From JAJXXT01 sp963764465 (GTDB lineage: Bacteria; Pseudomonadota; Alphaproteobacteria; Acetobacterales; Acetobacteraceae): a DNA stretch of 64,000 nt. The notes beneath the pieces are model-generated. The model searched no databases. It was not told the DNA's origin and saw nothing but the letters and a program-made list of their open reading frames with translations. The DNA is taken from assembly GCA_963764465.1 (NCBI GenBank), contig CAVXSO010000006.1, positions 310,001 through 374,000 on the forward strand, given 5' to 3'. The position numbers and the translations under genes are program-made. Below, in pieces: positions 1-8,599 of this stretch (its first letter is position 1; every line of letters begins with the position of its first letter).

Positions 1-1016
1 TCGACGCCGGCCTCGAGCAGGTCGTCATAGGCGGCGCGGCCGGCGGCCAGCGCCTCCGTCGAATTGCTCTTGCCCGGCAGCAGCAGCCGCACCCGCACGC
101 CACGCCGCGCCGCGCGCACCAGCTCCTCGCGCTCCTCGTGCGTGGGCACGAAATAGCCGGTGCTGAGATCGATACTGCGCTTTGCGTTGCGGATCGCGGT
201 CAGCAGCGTGAGGTATTCCAGCGGCGCATCCTCGCCGGGCGCGCTGCCGATGATGCGCACCGCCTGATCGCCGGCTGGCGGCTCCGGCGGGAACCAGTCG
301 CGCCCGGTAAGCTCGGCGCCGGACTCCTTTCGCCAGGTGTGCAGGAACAGGCGCTGGAGCTGGGCGACGGCCGGCCCCTCGATCTCCGCGTCGATATCGC
401 GCCAGACCGAGTTGGAGGGGCTTGCGTCGTAGCTGGCCAGGTGGATCTCGTAGACAGGATCGAGGTTGACCCCGCCCACGAACCCGATGCGCCCATCGAT
501 CACCAGTATCTTGCGGTGGTCGCGGTCGTTGGGGCTGACCAGCGCGCCGGCTTTCGTGGTCAGCCCCGCGTGGAAGGCGATGACGTGCGCGCCGGCCTTG
601 CGCAGCCGGTCGAGGAACGCCGAGTTGGTGTCGCTGGAGCCGAGGGCATCGAAGATGATGTTGACCTGCACGCCATGCGCCAGCCGGTCGAGCAGCACGT
701 CGCCAAGCGTGCTGCCATGTCCGGTGGACGCCACGGGTCGCTGCCCCACCGTCACGTCGTTGAAGATATAGTATTCGAGGTTGATGAAGTGCCGTGCCTC
801 CGCCATGGCCCGAAACATCGCAATCAGCGTCTGATTGCCGTCGTCCAGCAGGGTCACGCGGTTGCCGTCGGTGAACGGCGCGGCCGCCTCGGCCCTGGCG
901 GAGGCTGGCTGCGCGGCCGGGTCCGCGGGCCGCGCCTTGCCGTCATGGAATGCGACCGACGGCGGTGCGTTGCAGCCTGCGAGCAGCAGTCCCGGCAGCA
1001 GTAGAGCCCAGCGCAT
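1..1016 (-). CDS. Phospholipase D / cardiolipin synthase-family lipoprotein (3' end beyond window)
   Basis: The reading frame starts at the ATG at 1016, behind a GGGAGG ribosome binding site, and runs off the left edge, so only about 338 residues are visible. A hydrophobic N-terminus ends in a lipobox (LLAGC, Cys15), suggesting a lipoprotein. The first HKD motif is seen as His167, Lys169 and Asp174 within DHRKILVID. A PLD-type segment follows (ATRN-like helix, then STGYFVPT and RVRLLLPGKSNS). Two HKD motifs are expected in this family; the second would lie outside the window. The likely role is phosphatidyl transfer or phospholipid hydrolysis at the membrane. Cardiolipin synthase C-like or other PLD-superfamily functions cannot be separated from this part. 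Confidence 0.85.
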   Translation of the reverse strand, partial: MRWALLLPGLLLAGCNAPPSVAFHDGKARPADPAAQPASARAEAAAPFTDGNRVTLLDDGNQTLIAMFRAMAEARHFINLEYYIFNDVTVGQRPVASTGHGSTLGDVLLDRLAHGVQVNIIFDALGSSDTNSAFLDRLRKAGAHVIAFHAGLTTKAGALVSPNDRDHRKILVIDGRIGFVGGVNLDPVYEIHLASYDASPSNSVWRDIDAEIEGPAVAQLQRLFLHTWRKESGAELTGRDWFPPEPPAGDQAVRIIGSAPGEDAPLEYLTLLTAIRNAKRSIDLSTGYFVPTHEEREELVRAARRGVRVRLLLPGKSNSTEALAAGRAAYDDLLEAGV

Positions 1017-1140
1017 GCGCGAACGCCTCCCTGATGTGGGCCGAGGTTCGATGCAGCGCCGGCTTGGCGGCTGTGTGGCGAAGACGAGAAGCCGCAATCA
1101 TCTAGCGATGGCGCGGCTGGCGGCCCTCGGCAGGCACGTT

Positions 1141-1178
1141 GCGAGATCTCAGGCGATACGCGAGATCTCAGGCGATAC
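1141..1178. repeat. Perfect 19-bp tandem duplication
   Basis: The unit GCGAGATCTCAGGCGATAC occurs twice back to back (1141-1159 and 1160-1178). The second copy covers the stop codon and last codons of the GlsB/YeaQ gene on the minus strand. The first copy therefore repeats the gene end just beyond the stop. It looks like a recent slippage or repair event. Confidence 0.9.
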
Positions 1179-1443
1179 GGCGGATGAGCTTCGCCACAAA
1201 CAGCACGATCACCGCGCCGAATGTCGCGGCCAGGATAGCACCCAGCAGGCCATGCGCGAACACCGGGATCACGGAGCCGAACAGCGCCCCCGCGACGACC
1301 GAGCCCACGATGCCGATGACAATGTCGCCGAACACGCCGAAGCCCCGCCCGCTCATGATCACGCCGGCGAGCCAGCCGGCGATGCCGCCGACGATCAACC
1401 ATACGAGCAGGGGTGGCAGAATGAGGATCATGATCCTTGGCAA
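1168..1443 (-). CDS. GlsB/YeaQ/YmgE-family small membrane protein
   Basis: This is a 91-residue hydrophobic protein with about three membrane segments and the Gly-rich pattern of the transglycosylase-associated (GlsB/YeaQ/YmgE) family: GGIAGWLAG, then GDIVIGIVGSVVAG, ending VAKLIRRIA. Members are small inner-membrane proteins linked to stress responses, with no defined biochemical activity. An ATG four codons in (MILILPP) is a plausible alternative start. The gene stands alone between the PLD-type gene and the GMC oxidoreductase. Its 3' end lies in a 19-bp tandem duplication that does not alter the reading frame. Confidence 0.85.
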   Translation of the reverse strand: MPRIMILILPPLLVWLIVGGIAGWLAGVIMSGRGFGVFGDIVIGIVGSVVAGALFGSVIPVFAHGLLGAILAATFGAVIVLFVAKLIRRIA

Positions 1444-1512
1444 TCCGGTTCAGTGCCGACACCTCGCGCCTGCAATCGGGCGGAAATGCGCTGCCGGAAT
1501 GGCGAAGATGCG

Positions 1513-3108
1513 TCAGGCGGCGTGCAGCAGATCCGCCGCCTTCTCGGCGATCATGATCACGGCCGCGTTGGTGTTGCCGGAAACCACGGTCGGCATCACC
1601 GAGGCGTCCGCCACACGCAGCCGCTCGATCCCATGCACGCGCAGTTGCGGATCGACAACGGAAGTCGGGTGATGCCCCATCATGCAGGTGCTCGTGGGGT
1701 GGAAGGTCGTGCCCGCGGTGCGCTGCACTTCCGCGAGCAGCGCCTCGTCGCTGTCGGCGTCCGCCTTCGGCATGTAGGGTGCCTCGACGAAGCGTGCCAT
1801 CGCCGGCTGCTCCATCACCTTGCGCGCGACGCGCATCCCCGCCACCATCGTCTCGCGATCGTTATGGGTCCCGAGATAGTTGGGCTGGATCGCCGGCGCC
1901 ACCGTCGGATCGCGTGACTTGATGCGAAGCCAGCCGCGGCTCTCAGGGCGGCAGGGAATGGCGATCAGCGTGCAGCCGGGAAAATCGTGCATCGAGCCAC
2001 CGGATTTCTCGGCGCTGCCGGCAAGGAACTGGTATTGCACGTCGGGCGAGGCGAGTTCCGGCCGCGTCCTGACGAACATCCCGATCGGCGCCGCCCCGGT
2101 CATCAGCGTGCCGGTGCCGGCGAGGAAGTAGCGCAGCCCCTCCACCGCCTTGCGCCAGAGCGAATGGTCGATCTCGTTGATCGTGACAACGCCCTTCAGC
2201 TGCATGATGGTGCGCCCGCCGAGATGGTCCTGCAGGTTCTCGCCTACGCCCGGTAAATCGTGCAGGACCTCGATGCCGTGCTCGGCGAGCAACGCGCCAG
2301 GCCCGATCCCCGAGAGCTGCAGCAGTTGCGGAGACGCAATGGAACCGCCGGCCAGGATCACCTCGCGCGACGCCACCACCTCGCGCGCCACCCCGCGCTG
2401 CGTGAACGCGACCCCGGTCGCGCGCCTGCCATCCACGATCACTCGTTGCGCCAGCGCGTGTGTCTCCACGCGCAGGTTGCTCCGGGCCATCGCCGGGCGC
2501 AGATACCCCACCGCCGCACTGCATCGCCGCCGCCCGCGCACGGTGACCTGCAGCGTCCCCACACCCTCCTGCACCGCGCCGTTGAAATCGGCGTTGAATG
2601 GAATCCCCGCCTGCTGTGCCGCCGCGATCAGCGCGTCATGCAGCACATGCGGCGAGCGCAGGTCGGAGACAGCGAGCGGTCCGCCCTTGCCGTGGAACTC
2701 GTCCTCGCCGCGCTCCTGATCCTCGGCGCGCCGGAAATATGGCAGCACATCGGCGTACGACCACCCTTCGCAGCCCATCTGCCGCCACAGGTCAAAGTCC
2801 TCGCGCTGGCCGCGGATGTAGATCAGCCCGTTGATGGAGGATGACCCGCCCAGCACCTTGCCGCGCGGCCAGGGAATGCGCCGCCCGTTCATGCCCGGGA
2901 CCGGCTCGGTCTCGAACTGCCAGGTGATCGCGGGGTTGTAGATGTTGCGGTAGAACCCGGCCGGGATATGGATCCACGGGTCGCGATCCGGCCCGCCGGC
3001 CTCGAGCAGCACCACGCGGGTCTTCCCGTCCGTCGAAAGGCGGTTGGCCAGTACACAGCCTGCCGACCCCGCGCCGACGACGACGTAGTCCGCCTCGATC
3101 CGGTCCAT
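1513..3108 (-). CDS. GMC-family oxidoreductase (choline dehydrogenase-like)
   Basis: The product is 531 residues, the usual length for GMC oxidoreductases. The N-terminus carries the ADP-binding fold (YVVVGAGSAGCVLANRL) followed by LLEAGGPD. The first GMC signature is at WPRGKVLGGSS and the second near GSIASPQLLQLSGIG. The C-terminal HPTSTCMMG and SGNTNAAVIMI segments hold the expected active-site His and Asn. It is an FAD-dependent alcohol or choline-type dehydrogenase; no betaine aldehyde dehydrogenase or betI is adjacent, so the substrate is open. The start at 3108 was chosen because AGGGA precedes it and the FAD motif follows at once. The frame stays open upstream over argS, but that part is antisense coding noise. 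Confidence 0.9.
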   Translation of the reverse strand: MDRIEADYVVVGAGSAGCVLANRLSTDGKTRVVLLEAGGPDRDPWIHIPAGFYRNIYNPAITWQFETEPVPGMNGRRIPWPRGKVLGGSSSINGLIYIRGQREDFDLWRQMGCEGWSYADVLPYFRRAEDQERGEDEFHGKGGPLAVSDLRSPHVLHDALIAAAQQAGIPFNADFNGAVQEGVGTLQVTVRGRRRCSAAVGYLRPAMARSNLRVETHALAQRVIVDGRRATGVAFTQRGVAREVVASREVILAGGSIASPQLLQLSGIGPGALLAEHGIEVLHDLPGVGENLQDHLGGRTIMQLKGVVTINEIDHSLWRKAVEGLRYFLAGTGTLMTGAAPIGMFVRTRPELASPDVQYQFLAGSAEKSGGSMHDFPGCTLIAIPCRPESRGWLRIKSRDPTVAPAIQPNYLGTHNDRETMVAGMRVARKVMEQPAMARFVEAPYMPKADADSDEALLAEVQRTAGTTFHPTSTCMMGHHPTSVVDPQLRVHGIERLRVADASVMPTVVSGNTNAAVIMIAEKAADLLHAA

Positions 3109-3219
3109 GGTGTTTCCCTGGAAACAACTCTTCCCTGCCGCCACTATCGGCGCGGCATCGGCGGGGCGCAAACCGGCGCGGCTTTGATGCGGCGCCGCAT
3201 TTGGGCTAGCGGAGCGGCC

Positions 3220-4971
3220 ATGTCCGACCTTTACGCACAGATCCGCGAGCGCGTGCTCGCCGCCCTCGCCGAAGCCTTCCCCGGTCTGCCGGAGGAGGCG
3301 CTCGCCCGTGTCGAGGTCGTGCCGCCGCGCGAGGAGGGCAGGGGCGAGATGGCGAGCAACGCCGCCATGGTCACCGCCCGGGCCGCCGGCCGCAAACCCG
3401 CGGAGATCGCGGCGGAACTGGCGAAGCGTCTCGGCGCCACGTCCCCCATCGCTGCGGCCGAGGTCGCGGGACCCGGCTTCCTCAACCTCACGCTGGTGCC
3501 CGATGCCTGGCGCAGCGTGATCCCGGCGGTTCTCGCCGCCGGCGAGGCGTACGGCGACAGCACTGTCGGCGGCGCCGTTCCGGTGAACGTGGAGTTCGTC
3601 TCCGCCAACCCAACGGGGCCGCTGCATGTCGGCCACTGCCGCGGTGCCGTGGTCGGCGACGCGCTCGCCAACCTGCTCGCGAAGGCTGGTTACGGCGTTA
3701 CCCGCGAGTTCTACGTCAACGACGCCGGCAACCAGGTGACCGCCCTCGCCTGGGCCACCTACTGGCGTTACCTGCAGGCGCTCGGCACCGCGCTCACCGA
3801 GGCAGAGTTCGCCGCCCGAATCCCTGGCGGCCTGCAATATGGCGGCGAGTACCTGCGCGACGTCGCTCGCGCCCTGGTCGAGGCGCATGGCGATGCCTTC
3901 GCCCCCGGCGCGGTCCCGGCCGAGCCCGGCCTCTGGCTCGAACCCGTGCGCGATTTCGCCATCGCCTTCCAGCTCGAGACGATCAAACAGGACCTCGCGC
4001 GGCTCGGCATCCACCACGACGTGTTCAGCTCCGAGCGCGCGCTGGTGGAAAATGGCGCGGCGGACCGCATGATCGCCGTCCTGCGTGCGCGCGACCTTAT
4101 CTACGAGGGCGTGCTGGAGCCGCCCAAGGGCAAGCTGCCGGACGACTGGGAGCCGCGGGAGCAGACGCTGTTCCGCGCCACGCGCTTTGGCGACGACGTC
4201 GATCGACCGCTGCGCAAATCCGATGGCACGGCCACGTATTTTGCCAACGACATCGCCTACCACGCGGACAAGATCGCGCGCGGGGCGAAGATCCTCATCG
4301 ACGTCCTCGGCGCCGACCATGGCGGCTACCTGCCGCGCATGAAGGCCGCGGTTGCCGCGATCGGCGGTGCCAGCTTCGAGGTGGCGCTCTGCCAGATCGT
4401 GCATTTCCAGAAGGGCGGCGAGCAGGTGCGCATGAGCAAGCGCGCCGGTACGTTCGTCACCGTCGCGGACCTGCTCGACGAGGTTGATGCGGATGCGATC
4501 CGTTTCACCATGCTGATGCGCAAGAACGACGCGCAGATGACCTTCGACCTGGATCTCGCGGTCGCCCAGACGCGCGAGAACGCGGTCTTCTACATCCAGT
4601 ACGCCCACGCGCGCGCCCGCTCGGTGCTGCGCGCGGCCGACGAGCGCGGAATTGCCCCCGGCGGCAACCTCGAAACCCTCGCCGATCCCGCGGAAATGGC
4701 GGTTTTGCGCCGCCTCGCTGCCTGGCCGCGCTTGGTGGAGGGGGCGGCGCAAGCACGGGAGCCGCACCGAATAGCGTTTTTCCTCTATGATTTAGCGAGC
4801 GACTTTCATATGTTATGGAACCGAGGGCGTGACGATGCTGCACTGCGGTTCCTGATCGAGGACCGCGCCGCCGAGACCGGAGCCCGCGTCGCCCTGGTCG
4901 CGGCGGTGGCGACGGTCCTGCGTTCGGGGATGCGGGTGCTCGGCGTCACGCCGGTCGAGGAGATGCGTTAG
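3220..4971 (+). CDS. argS: Arginyl-tRNA synthetase
   Basis: This is a class I aminoacyl-tRNA synthetase of 583 residues that charges tRNA-Arg. The N-terminal additional domain is followed by the HIGH-type motif in SANPTGPLHVGHCRGAVVGD (HVGH at 136-139). The KMSKS-equivalent is MSKR at about 405-408, and an anticodon-binding helical domain ends the protein with Arg-rich sequence. The ATG at 3220 gives the family N-terminus; the frame is open upstream but reads into the intergenic region shared with the GMC oxidoreductase. It is the first gene of a plus-strand run that continues through serS. Confidence 0.97.
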   Translation: MSDLYAQIRERVLAALAEAFPGLPEEALARVEVVPPREEGRGEMASNAAMVTARAAGRKPAEIAAELAKRLGATSPIAAAEVAGPGFLNLTLVPDAWRSVIPAVLAAGEAYGDSTVGGAVPVNVEFVSANPTGPLHVGHCRGAVVGDALANLLAKAGYGVTREFYVNDAGNQVTALAWATYWRYLQALGTALTEAEFAARIPGGLQYGGEYLRDVARALVEAHGDAFAPGAVPAEPGLWLEPVRDFAIAFQLETIKQDLARLGIHHDVFSSERALVENGAADRMIAVLRARDLIYEGVLEPPKGKLPDDWEPREQTLFRATRFGDDVDRPLRKSDGTATYFANDIAYHADKIARGAKILIDVLGADHGGYLPRMKAAVAAIGGASFEVALCQIVHFQKGGEQVRMSKRAGTFVTVADLLDEVDADAIRFTMLMRKNDAQMTFDLDLAVAQTRENAVFYIQYAHARARSVLRAADERGIAPGGNLETLADPAEMAVLRRLAAWPRLVEGAAQAREPHRIAFFLYDLASDFHMLWNRGRDDAALRFLIEDRAAETGARVALVAAVATVLRSGMRVLGVTPVEEMR

Positions 4972-4984
4972 CGGCGTTCCCCGC

Positions 4985-5004
4985 CTCCGGGGTACGCCCC
5001 GGAG
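4985..5004 (+). promoter_or_regulatory. Hairpin with UACG loop overlapping a ribosome binding site
   Basis: CTCCGGGG (4985-4992) pairs perfectly with CCCCGGAG (4997-5004) around the loop TACG, a UNCG-type tetraloop. The 3' arm ends in GGAG, which is also the best Shine-Dalgarno match for the ATG at 5014 (9-base spacing). There is no T-run, so it is unlikely to be a simple terminator. It could limit translation of the SPOR gene or stabilise the argS transcript end. Confidence 0.5.
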
Positions 5005-5013
5005 TGGAACGAG

Positions 5014-5853
5014 ATGAGCCAGAGCGGTCACGCTTTCGACGATCACGGCTACGACGACGACTTGGAAATTCCGCGACCTTCCGCCAGTTTCCGCGTGCCC
5101 AGGCGGCGCGCCGGCATGGACACGACGACGCGCAACATGGCGCTGGTCGCGGCCGGCATCGCCGGCGTGATCGTGCTCGCGGTTGCCGGCCAGGCGCTGA
5201 TGCGCCCGAGCGGCCTGCCGGTGGTCGCGGCCCAGGAAGGGCCATGGCGGGTGAAGCCGGCCAATCCCGGCGGCATGCAGGTCACCGGCGCCGGCAACGC
5301 CATCTTCAACGGCGCCAGGCCCAGCGGCCAGGACAAGGCGATGCCCGGCCCGGAAACGCCGGACCTCGCAGCGCTTGCTCGCGACGAGCACAAGGCGGCG
5401 CCGCAAACGGCCCAGCCGGACACGGCCGCCGCGCCGATGACCGCTGAGAGCTCCGTGCCAGCGGGACCGGCTGCGCCCGAAGCCTCGAAAACCGCCATGG
5501 TCGCCCCAACCCCGGTGCCGGCTCAGGCGCCCAAGGCCGCCGCCATGGCGCCGCCGACCGACCATGCCGTCGCGACCCCGGCCGCCAAGCCAGTCCCGGC
5601 CGCCGCCGGCAAGGCCGAGGTGCAGCTCGGCGCGCTGCCCACGGAGGCCGCGGCGCACGCCGAATGGCAGCGCCTCTCGCGCCTCATGCCCGGCCTGCTT
5701 GGCCACCACACACCGCAGGTGACCAAAGCTGAGGTCAACGGCCACACCTGGTGGCGGCTGCGCACGACTGGCTTCGCGTCTGGCACCGAGGCAAAGGATT
5801 TTTGCGCCCAGGTCAAAGCCAAGGGCGGTGCCTGCGCGGTCGAGAGGTCGTAG
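5014..5853 (+). CDS. SPOR-domain membrane protein
   Basis: The product has 279 residues: a charged cytoplasmic N-terminus, one membrane segment at about 42-59 (LVAAGIAGVIVLAVAG), a long Ala/Pro-rich periplasmic linker, and a C-terminal SPOR domain (about 195-279; VQLGALPTEAAAHAEWQRL, then WWRLRTTGF and CAQVKAKGGACAV). SPOR domains bind denuded glycans in septal peptidoglycan, which suggests a division or envelope role. It sits between argS and nagZ, an arrangement common in alphaproteobacteria, and overlaps the start of nagZ. Its Shine-Dalgarno lies in a hairpin at 4985-5004. Confidence 0.88.
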   Translation: MSQSGHAFDDHGYDDDLEIPRPSASFRVPRRRAGMDTTTRNMALVAAGIAGVIVLAVAGQALMRPSGLPVVAAQEGPWRVKPANPGGMQVTGAGNAIFNGARPSGQDKAMPGPETPDLAALARDEHKAAPQTAQPDTAAAPMTAESSVPAGPAAPEASKTAMVAPTPVPAQAPKAAAMAPPTDHAVATPAAKPVPAAAGKAEVQLGALPTEAAAHAEWQRLSRLMPGLLGHHTPQVTKAEVNGHTWWRLRTTGFASGTEAKDFCAQVKAKGGACAVERS

Positions 5854-6790
5854 CGCGCCCGCCACCGTGCTGGCCTCAACGCATGCGGTGCCCCGGCGCG
5901 CCGCCATCGTCGGCGTCGCCGGTACCGTGCTCGCGCCGGCCGAGCGGGAATGCCTCGCGGCGTTCCCGCCGGTTGGCGTCATCCTCTTCGCCCGCAACAT
6001 CGTGGACCCGGCGCAGCTTGGCCGGCTGATTGCCGATATCCGCGCCTGCGTGCCCGGTGCCCTGCTGATGGTCGACCAGGAGGGGGGGCGCGTCGCCCGC
6101 CTGCGCCCGCCGCACTGGCCCGTTCGCCCCGCCGCCGCGACACTGGCGACCGAGGAGGCGGCGAGGGAAGGGGGGCAGGCCATCGGGCGGATTACCGCCG
6201 GCGCAGGGTTCGACATCGTTGCCGCGCCGGTGCTGGACCGCGCGCTCCCCGGCGCCAGTTCCGTGGTCGGCGACCGCGCCTTCCCGGGCGACGCCCACGC
6301 CGTCGCCCGCCTCGGCCGTGCCTTTGCCCAGGGGCTGATGGCGGAGGGCATCATCCCAGTCGCCAAGCACGTCCCCGGCCATGGCCGTGCCCGCGTCGAC
6401 AGCCACGAGGCGCTGCCCGTGGTGGACGGCATCGACCAGGACGATCTTTTTCCGTTCGCCGCCAACGCCGACCTGCCCTGGATGATGACCGCGCATGTGC
6501 TGTTCACGGCCTGGGACCGCGAGCGCCCCGCCACCCTCTCGCCCACGATCCTGGGCGAGATCGTCCGCCGCCGCATCGGCTTCGGCGGCGTTCTGGTCTC
6601 CGACGACCTGGCCATGGGCGCGCTTTCCGGTTCACCCGTCGATCGGGCGCTCGCCTGCCTCGAGGCTGGTTGCGACCTGGCACTCTACTGTCCCGGCGAT
6701 GCCGCCACGGCGGATGTCCTGCGCGCCGTCCCGCCGCTCACGCCACAGGCCTCGGCGCGCCTCGCCCGGTCGCGGCAACCGGCCGCCTGA
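5828..6790 (+). CDS. nagZ: Beta-N-acetylhexosaminidase, GH3 (peptidoglycan recycling)
   Basis: This is a glycoside hydrolase family 3 protein of up to 320 residues. NagZ cleaves GlcNAc from muropeptide fragments in the cytoplasm during cell-wall recycling. Visible signatures are VGVILFARNI, LLMVDQEGGRVARL and the NagZ-type KHVPGHGRARVDSHEALP (about 180-197), which carries the His and Asp of the catalytic loop, then VLVSDDLAMGAL with the Asp nucleophile. The GTG at 5828 overlaps the SPOR gene by 26 bases; a GTG at 5867 is possible but its ribosome binding site is poor. The adjacent SPOR gene fits an envelope theme. Confidence 0.93.
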   Translation: MPARSRGRSAPATVLASTHAVPRRAAIVGVAGTVLAPAERECLAAFPPVGVILFARNIVDPAQLGRLIADIRACVPGALLMVDQEGGRVARLRPPHWPVRPAAATLATEEAAREGGQAIGRITAGAGFDIVAAPVLDRALPGASSVVGDRAFPGDAHAVARLGRAFAQGLMAEGIIPVAKHVPGHGRARVDSHEALPVVDGIDQDDLFPFAANADLPWMMTAHVLFTAWDRERPATLSPTILGEIVRRRIGFGGVLVSDDLAMGALSGSPVDRALACLEAGCDLALYCPGDAATADVLRAVPPLTPQASARLARSRQPAA

Positions 6791-6881
6791 CCAGGGAGGG
6801 GGCTCGCGCGGCGGCCCCTTTTGAGGCTAGACCCCGCCGGCCCTGGCCTGTAACCGCCGGGGCTCGACCCCCGGAGCCGAC

Positions 6882-7571
6882 TTGACCGATATCATCCTCT
6901 CCCTGCTGGCCGCGGTGCTGGCAATCACCTTGCACGAGGCGGCGCACGGCTATGCCGCCCTTGCGCTGGGCGACGACACCGCGAAGCGCGCCGGCCGGCT
7001 CTCGCTCAACCCGCTGGTGCACATTGACCGGGTCGGCACCATCCTGCTGCCGGCATTGCTGCTCATTGGGCAGCTCCTCACCATCCACCGCGTGGCCTTC
7101 ATGTTCGGCTGGGCGAAGCCGGTGCCGGTGGCGGCCTGGCGCTTCGCCAACCCCCGCCGAGGCATGATGTGGGTCGCGATGGCCGGGCCGGGGATGAATT
7201 TCCTGCTCGCCTGGCTCGGCGGCCTTGCCTTTCACCTGCTGCCCGTCATCCCTTTGCTGCTGCGCACGCCGGCCGAGAATTTCCTCTTTGCCTTCATTCT
7301 CACGAACCTGGTGCTGGGCCTGTTCAACCTGCTGCCCATCCCGCCGCTGGATGGCGGGCGTATCGCGGTGGGCATCCTGCCGTTGCGGGCGGCCCAGATC
7401 TGGGCGCGGGCGGAGCGCTACGGCATTCTCGTCGTGCTGCTCGTGGTCTTCGTGCTGCCCGAGATTGCGCGGGAGATGGGCTATGCTTTCAACCCGGTGG
7501 GCGCGGCGCTGGACCGCATTCTGCCCGGCGCGTTGCGTCTGGTTCTGATGCTCTCGGGCAACCATCCATGA
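6882..7571 (+). CDS. Site-2 protease family (M50) intramembrane metalloprotease
   Basis: This 229-residue polytopic membrane protein of the short M50/S2P class starts at a TTG. Zinc ligands are visible in HEAAH (His18, Glu19, His22), and the second motif is NLLPIPPLDGGR with Asp157. These features predict an active intramembrane metalloprotease; no PDZ domain is present. The substrate is unknown. Its stop overlaps the scpA start (ATGA), so it is translationally coupled to the segregation genes, a common arrangement in alphaproteobacteria. Confidence 0.9.
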   Translation: MTDIILSLLAAVLAITLHEAAHGYAALALGDDTAKRAGRLSLNPLVHIDRVGTILLPALLLIGQLLTIHRVAFMFGWAKPVPVAAWRFANPRRGMMWVAMAGPGMNFLLAWLGGLAFHLLPVIPLLLRTPAENFLFAFILTNLVLGLFNLLPIPPLDGGRIAVGILPLRAAQIWARAERYGILVVLLVVFVLPEIAREMGYAFNPVGAALDRILPGALRLVLMLSGNHP

Positions 7572-8599
7572 CCGGGACGCTACATGTCCCGGAAGACACG
7601 CCCGACGATCCAGCGCCCGAGACGCTGGTGCCCGAGCCACTGGTGCCCGAGCCACTGGTGCCCGAGACACTGGTGCCCGACGCAGGAGCACCCGGCGAGG
7701 TGGCCCGCGAAAGCCCGGCGCCTGAGATCCCCCTGTCCGAAACGTCCACGCCGGCAACCACCGCGGCCGAAGTCTCCACGGCCGAATCCCCCGCGCCGGC
7801 AGCCGCCACGCGAGGCCCGGAAGGGACCGTGGAGGCCGCCGACGCGCTGGTCGTCCGGCTGGAAGGCTTCGAGGGGCCGCTCGACCTGCTGTTGGAGCTC
7901 GCCCGCGCCCAGAAGGTGGATCTTGCCCGCGTCTCCATCCTCGGGCTGGTCGAGCAATACCTTGCGGTCATCGAGGGCGCGCGCCGCATCCGCCTCGAAC
8001 TCGCGGCCGACTGGCTGGTGATGGCCGCCTGGCTCACCTGGCTCAAATCCCGCCTGCTGCTGCCCAAGGGCGAGGAGGCGGCGGACGAGGGCGCGCTCGC
8101 CGCGGACGTGCTCGCCGCCCGCCTCGCGGAACTCGCCCGCATGCGCGCCGCCGCCGCCTGGCTCGGCGCCCGTCCGCAGCTCGGGCGCGACGTCTTTGCC
8201 CGCGGCGCTCCGGAATCGCTCACCGAGATCGACCGCTCGCGGCTCGTGCTGGACGTTGCTGGACTGATGCGCGCCTATCTCGCCGCCGTCCGGCGCGCCG
8301 CCGGCCAGGGTGTCTGGAAACCGAGCCCGCTCACCGTCTGGACCGTGAAGGACGCGCTGGCCAGGCTCGCGAAGCTGGTCGGCAGCCTGCCGGACTGGTC
8401 GAGCCTCGAGGCATTCCTGCCGATCGAGATTGCCTCGCCCGCCGAACGGCGCGCGGCAATGGCGAGCACGCTGGTGGCCGGGCTGGAAATGGCCCGCGGC
8501 GGGCTGGTGCGGTTGCGCCAGTCAGGCCCGTTCGAGCCGATCATGGTGCGCGCCGCCAGGGAAGGAGAGGAAGACCGGGTGGAGGAACAGGATGGATGA
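7568..8599 (+). CDS. scpA: Segregation and condensation protein A (kleisin)
   Basis: The product has 343 residues. ScpA bridges SMC heads in the SMC-ScpAB condensin complex. The family begins only at about residue 98 (RLEGFEGPLDLLLELAR) and continues through DWLVMAAWLTWLKSRLLLP to the C-terminal winged helix. Before it lies a roughly 95-residue Pro/Glu/Thr-rich extension that contains a four-copy LVPE-type repeat (7621-7680). ScpA proteins without such an extension are about 250 residues. The ATG at 7568 overlaps the preceding stop; a later start inside the extension cannot be excluded. The ATG of scpB overlaps the 3' end by 8 bases. Confidence 0.93.
   Translation: MTGTLHVPEDTPDDPAPETLVPEPLVPEPLVPETLVPDAGAPGEVARESPAPEIPLSETSTPATTAAEVSTAESPAPAAATRGPEGTVEAADALVVRLEGFEGPLDLLLELARAQKVDLARVSILGLVEQYLAVIEGARRIRLELAADWLVMAAWLTWLKSRLLLPKGEEAADEGALAADVLAARLAELARMRAAAAWLGARPQLGRDVFARGAPESLTEIDRSRLVLDVAGLMRAYLAAVRRAAGQGVWKPSPLTVWTVKDALARLAKLVGSLPDWSSLEAFLPIEIASPAERRAAMASTLVAGLEMARGGLVRLRQSGPFEPIMVRAAREGEEDRVEEQDG
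7621..7680 (+). repeat. Four 15-bp tandem repeats inside scpA
   Basis: The unit RMCRCTGGTGCCCGA occurs four times in register (7621, 7636, 7651, 7666) with one or two differences per copy. It encodes LVPE followed by a variable P/T pair. Copy-number change would keep frame, so the N-terminal extension of ScpA may vary in length between strains. Confidence 0.9.

Noticed and set aside
3109..4767. Minus-strand open frame continuing the GMC oxidoreductase gene upstream across argS
   Set aside because: The sequence is Arg/Gly/Ala-rich with no family pattern and is antisense to argS; a good start with ribosome binding site exists at 3108.
4813..6615. Minus-strand open frame across the SPOR gene and nagZ
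   Set aside because: No ribosome binding site and no family similarity; nagZ and the SPOR protein explain the DNA.
7621..7680. Regular spaced repeats considered as a CRISPR array
   Set aside because: The repeats are 15 bp, directly adjacent with no spacers, and in frame inside scpA, so they are a coding tandem repeat.
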